Shown: piece after piece, positions 5,516-7,643 of the stretch
Layout: each line of letters starts with the position of its first letter
Position numbering within the stretch: the stretch's first letter is position 1
Origin: an uncultured Porphyromonadaceae bacterium
GTDB taxonomy: Bacteria > Bacteroidota > Bacteroidia > Bacteroidales > Muribaculaceae
Direction of reading: 5' to 3'
Length of the DNA: 7,643 nucleotides
Assembly: GCA_947176615.1 (NCBI GenBank)
Contig: CAMWRO010000140.1
Coordinates: forward strand, 1-7,643
Notes under the pieces: model-generated
Told to the model about the DNA's origin: nothing
The model's database searches: none
The model's input: the letters and a program-made list of their open reading frames with translations, nothing else
Translations under genes and position numbers: made by a program

Positions 5516-6742
5516 TTAATTGTTGAAAACCGGTGCTGTTGATACAACGTCGCGGTACCAGCTTTGGTTTTTATATCCGCGATAAGTGGTTTCGGAGGGT
5601 TGCATGATTATGAAACAACCGAGACCACAGTAGGTTGACATCGGGAGGTCGCCAAACAATACCGGGGTCGAGGCTGCATAAATGACACACTCGTCAAATG
5701 CTGATTCCCATTGAGCCTGAAGTGTGCCCCGTGTCGCGTCGTCTATCGCTGCGGCGGCAAGCATCGTGGAAATGTATTCCTTCATGTCATAAAGGGTGCA
5801 GACGGGAATCGAGGGGCGGTCATAGGGCTGCACTTTCCAGTAGTTCACATCGAAATCGACAAATCCCGCTGCCATAACCTCGCGGGTAGCCTCGGCGAGC
5901 CTGTCAAATCCCGAAGTATCGTAGACCGAGATGGCGCATGTGCGTTTGTCGCCTGTCAGCACGTCATACCACCGGAACGTGTTCTGAGCGGCACCGACAA
6001 GGTCGGCACCGCCGGGGTTAACCGCGAAAAACAGCGGCACGTTCCGGTCATAGGGCATACCGTTGAGCGGCAGCTCTGTCCCCGAGGCGACAATCCGGTC
6101 GGTGACGTTTCTAAGCTCGTAGACAACCTCGGCTGTCCCCATCAGGCAGCAGTCAAAGTATATCCATGAGAAATCCTGCCCGTCAAGCGCACCGGCAAGG
6201 TCAATGACTGTCATTGTCTTCCCCCTGTCCTGACCAAACGCACGTTTTACGCCGCTCTGTGACGAGTCGACACGCGGTTCCAGCCATCCGTCACCGTGGC
6301 TCCACAACACGAGGCCGTAATCTTCGGCTGAGGCAAAACGACGCATGTCGTCACAGACCTCGCGCATGCGCGCCGGGTCGGTAGAAAAAACGTCGGGGTT
6401 GTCGGAATAGCGTTTAAGAGTATCGATGCCGTTTTTTGTAATATTCAGCAACAGCGGGACATTACCTGTGGCGGTGCCGCGCCGGTTGTGGTAGACGAGG
6501 AGATTGCCGCCGTTCAGTCCGCCGGCCTTGGCTGCTGCCAGCATCTCGTCGATGTCGAGGCGGTCATACCCCATCGCTCCCAGCGAGTTGTCGGCAACCA
6601 TGTAGACAAGGACAGTGCGGCTTACCTTCGGAATCTCAGGGCCGTCACCTTTTTCAACACATGATGACAGTGCTGCCGACATTACAGCCGGCAGCAACAG
6701 AGAGAAAACATGCTGCACTATAAGGTTCATGTATTTTCGCAT
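5516..6742 (-). CDS. Clostripain-like (peptidase family C11) cysteine peptidase, lipoprotein
   Basis: The 408-residue protein starts with a lipoprotein signal: basic RK at residues 2-3, a hydrophobic core, then the lipobox LSSC with lipidated Cys28. The mature start (VEKGDGPE) is acidic but not a classic Bacteroidota surface-export signal, so outer-membrane side is open. The peptidase part opens with VLVYMVADNSL (44-54), typical of C11. The catalytic dyad is H149 in LWSHGDGW and Cys in FDCCLMG; by analogy with the usual D-A-C-L-M, the nucleophile should be C199, next to C198. C11 enzymes cut after Arg or Lys and are often self-activated. The first Met is preferred over M5 because it supplies the basic N-region. 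A perfect -7 element ends 7 nt upstream. Substrate unknown; mscS lies downstream on the same strand. Confidence 0.93.
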   Translation of the reverse strand: MRKYMNLIVQHVFSLLLPAVMSAALSSCVEKGDGPEIPKVSRTVLVYMVADNSLGAMGYDRLDIDEMLAAAKAGGLNGGNLLVYHNRRGTATGNVPLLLNITKNGIDTLKRYSDNPDVFSTDPARMREVCDDMRRFASAEDYGLVLWSHGDGWLEPRVDSSQSGVKRAFGQDRGKTMTVIDLAGALDGQDFSWIYFDCCLMGTAEVVYELRNVTDRIVASGTELPLNGMPYDRNVPLFFAVNPGGADLVGAAQNTFRWYDVLTGDKRTCAISVYDTSGFDRLAEATREVMAAGFVDFDVNYWKVQPYDRPSIPVCTLYDMKEYISTMLAAAAIDDATRGTLQAQWESAFDECVIYAASTPVLFGDLPMSTYCGLGCFIIMQPSETTYRGYKNQSWYRDVVSTAPVFNN

Positions 6743-6748
6743 AATTCA

Positions 6749-6756
6749 CAAAGTTA
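6749..6756 (-). promoter_or_regulatory. Promoter -7 element for the C11 peptidase gene
   Basis: The minus strand reads TAACTTTG, identical to the recF -7 element. Only 6 nt separate it from the ATG (complement of 6740-6742), so the transcript would be leaderless or nearly so. No -33 TTTG is found at the normal distance; one lies too close (13-nt spacer, 6770-6773). Confidence 0.5.
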
Positions 6757-6831
6757 CGAATAAATCCCGCAAAACCGCGCCGTTATAAACCTTTTTTATA
6801 TATATTGTGACTTATTATTAGAGAAAAGCAT

Positions 6832-6839
6832 TATCTTTG
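6832..6839 (+). promoter_or_regulatory. Promoter -7 element for the structured leader / ROK kinase
   Basis: TATCTTTG is an exact TAnnTTTG match. The nearest upstream TTG (6805-6807) is 24 nt away, longer than the usual 19-21, so the -33 element is weak. Expected transcription start is near 6843-6845, about 10 nt before the first base of the leader RNA structure and about 240 nt before the kinase ATG. It is divergent from the C11 peptidase promoter. Confidence 0.55.
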
Positions 6840-6854
6840 CAGTAAGATTAGTCC

Positions 6855-7059
6855 TGAGTAGATGTTCGGATTAAATGCATATCAAAAGCGCGGTCATTTC
6901 GGCGGCGTTTTGGCTGCGGAGCGAAGGAGCATAGCGAGCTATGCGACTGAACGACAAGGACAAAACGACCCGAAAGGACAAGCTGGTGATATGCAAGATA
7001 ACCCTCGGCATCTACTGTAAATATATTTATATTATCGTTTTAATTTGAACATCTACTTA
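6855..7059 (+). ncRNA. Candidate structured RNA (leader of the ROK kinase gene, or independent small RNA)
   Basis: No known RNA class is recognised. Pairings found by eye: a closing helix of 21 bp with three G·U pairs (6855-6875 with 7039-7059); directly stacked, a perfect 9-bp helix TGCATATCA/TGATATGCA (6876-6884 with 6987-6995); a distal stem of TTTCGG/CCGAAA (6897-6902 with 6970-6975) and CGTTTTG/CAAAACG (6906-6912 with 6961-6967); an apical hairpin GCATAGC-GA-GCTATGC (6929-6944) separated by two 16-nt internal-loop strands. An AU-rich stretch of 43 nt (6996-7038) is left between helices 1 and 2 on the 3' side. It holds a second CATCTACT that can compete for the 5' strand. A 52-codon ORF (6862-7020) lies within. 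Alternatives are a cis-regulator of the kinase, a free sRNA ending near 7060-7068 (TTATTTT follows), or a dispersed repeat. This entry accounts for most of the 6743-7081 gap. Confidence 0.5.
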
Positions 7060-7081
7060 CTTATTTTAAATCGATTAAATC

Positions 7082-7643
7082 ATGAGCAAACCTTATGTAA
7101 TCGGTATCGACATAGGCGGTACCAACACAGTCTTCGGCATCGTCGATGCCAGAGGCGCAGTTATTGCAAGTTCATCAATCAAAACCCTGAAACATCCCGA
7201 TGTCAACGATTACATTGACGAACTATATACCGAAGTAACCCGACTTCTCGAAGCCAACGACGCGGTTGACAAAATCCACGGTATCGGCGTGGGCGCGCCC
7301 AATGCCAACTATTACACCGGCATGATTGAAAAGCTGGTCAACATACCGTGGCCCACCCCCCTGCCTATGGCCCAGATGCTCAGCGACAAATTCGGCGTTC
7401 CCGTGGCTATCACCAACGATGCCAATGCTGCCGCAATCGGTGAGATGACCTATGGCGCGGCCCGAGGTCTCAAGGATTTCATCATGATTACCCTCGGAAC
7501 CGGCGTGGGCAGCGGTATCGTCATCAACGGTCAGCTTGTCTATGGTCATGACGGATTTGCCGGAGAGCTCGGCCACCTGATTGTCAAAAGAAACAACGGC
7601 CGTCTCTGTGGCTGCGGCCGCACCGGTTGCCTCGAAGCCTACT
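7082..7643 (+). CDS. ROK-family sugar kinase (glucokinase-like), 3' truncated by window end
   Basis: 187 codons are visible from the ATG at 7082. The protein begins with the phosphate-binding motif GIDIGGTN (residues 8-15). The catalytic base is D113 in TNDANAAAIGE. The ROK zinc site follows: E162-L-G-H165, then C176-G-C178-G-R-T-G-C183-L-E, giving one His and three Cys ligands. Such enzymes phosphorylate glucose or related hexoses (N-acetylmannosamine, fructose, allose) with ATP; the lack of an N-terminal helix-turn-helix argues for a kinase rather than a ROK repressor. The E-x-G-H motif suggests glucokinase-type specificity, but the sugar cannot be settled here. No Shine-Dalgarno is visible; the 22 nt before the ATG are AT-rich and follow the structured leader, which may regulate it. 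Roughly the last 40% of the gene is outside the window. Confidence 0.95.
   Translation, partial: MSKPYVIGIDIGGTNTVFGIVDARGAVIASSSIKTLKHPDVNDYIDELYTEVTRLLEANDAVDKIHGIGVGAPNANYYTGMIEKLVNIPWPTPLPMAQMLSDKFGVPVAITNDANAAAIGEMTYGAARGLKDFIMITLGTGVGSGIVINGQLVYGHDGFAGELGHLIVKRNNGRLCGCGRTGCLEAY

Noticed and set aside
6855..7059. Leader structure considered as a MITE-like transposon with terminal inverted repeats
   Set aside because: The 21-bp end pairing would fit, but no target-site duplication is visible outside 6855 and 7059 and the ends rely on G·U pairs. Kept as an RNA structure; a dispersed-repeat origin remains possible.

Overview
The window looks like a chromosomal segment of a Bacteroidales bacterium, possibly Muribaculaceae-like. 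The coding DNA is GC-rich (for example 41 G/C of 60 in 2581-2640), while intergenic DNA is AT-rich. Genes lack convincing Shine-Dalgarno sites. Four separate upstream regions carry the Bacteroidota -7 promoter element TAnnTTTG (214-221, 4245-4252 minus, 6749-6756 minus, 6832-6839). The family assignment is inference; the phylum is well supported.

Left block (1-3447, plus strand). The last 37 codons of a probable urea transporter end at 115. A promoter at 191-221 then starts a tight four-gene run: recF (recombination/repair), a stand-alone DUF721/DciA-type protein coupled to it by an ATGA overlap, a hotdog-fold acyl-CoA thioesterase, and an RsmF-like rRNA cytosine-C5 methyltransferase. Gaps between these genes are -4, 9 and 4 nt, so one transcript is likely.

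Middle block (3448-4331). Between the methyltransferase and the oppositely oriented mscS sits a clearly AT-richer two-gene toxin-antitoxin module on the minus strand: mntA (nucleotidyltransferase antitoxin), then hepT (HEPN RNase toxin), overlapping by 8 nt and with their own promoter. The module is bracketed by copies of a heptad-based intergenic repeat (TGAAAAG/TGAAGGG). On the left the repeat forms a hairpin with 34-bp arms. A 15-nt direct repeat (3521-3535 and 4292-4306) lies on both sides of the module. Another long copy lies at 5437-5459, upstream of mscS.

Right block (4332-7643). On the minus strand are an MscS-family mechanosensitive channel with an unusual insertion of about 65 residues in its cytoplasmic domain, and upstream of it a clostripain-like (C11) cysteine peptidase lipoprotein. 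Divergently, a plus-strand promoter at 6832-6839 leads into about 240 nt of leader before a ROK-family sugar kinase cut by the window end. Most of that leader (6855-7059) can fold into an elaborate RNA: a 21-bp closing helix, a 9-bp helix stacked on it, a distal stem and an apical hairpin. Two copies of CATCTACT compete for the same 5' partner, and a 52-codon ORF lies inside. This is the most likely undescribed element in the window; it could be a cis-regulatory leader, a free-standing small RNA, or a member of a dispersed repeat family.
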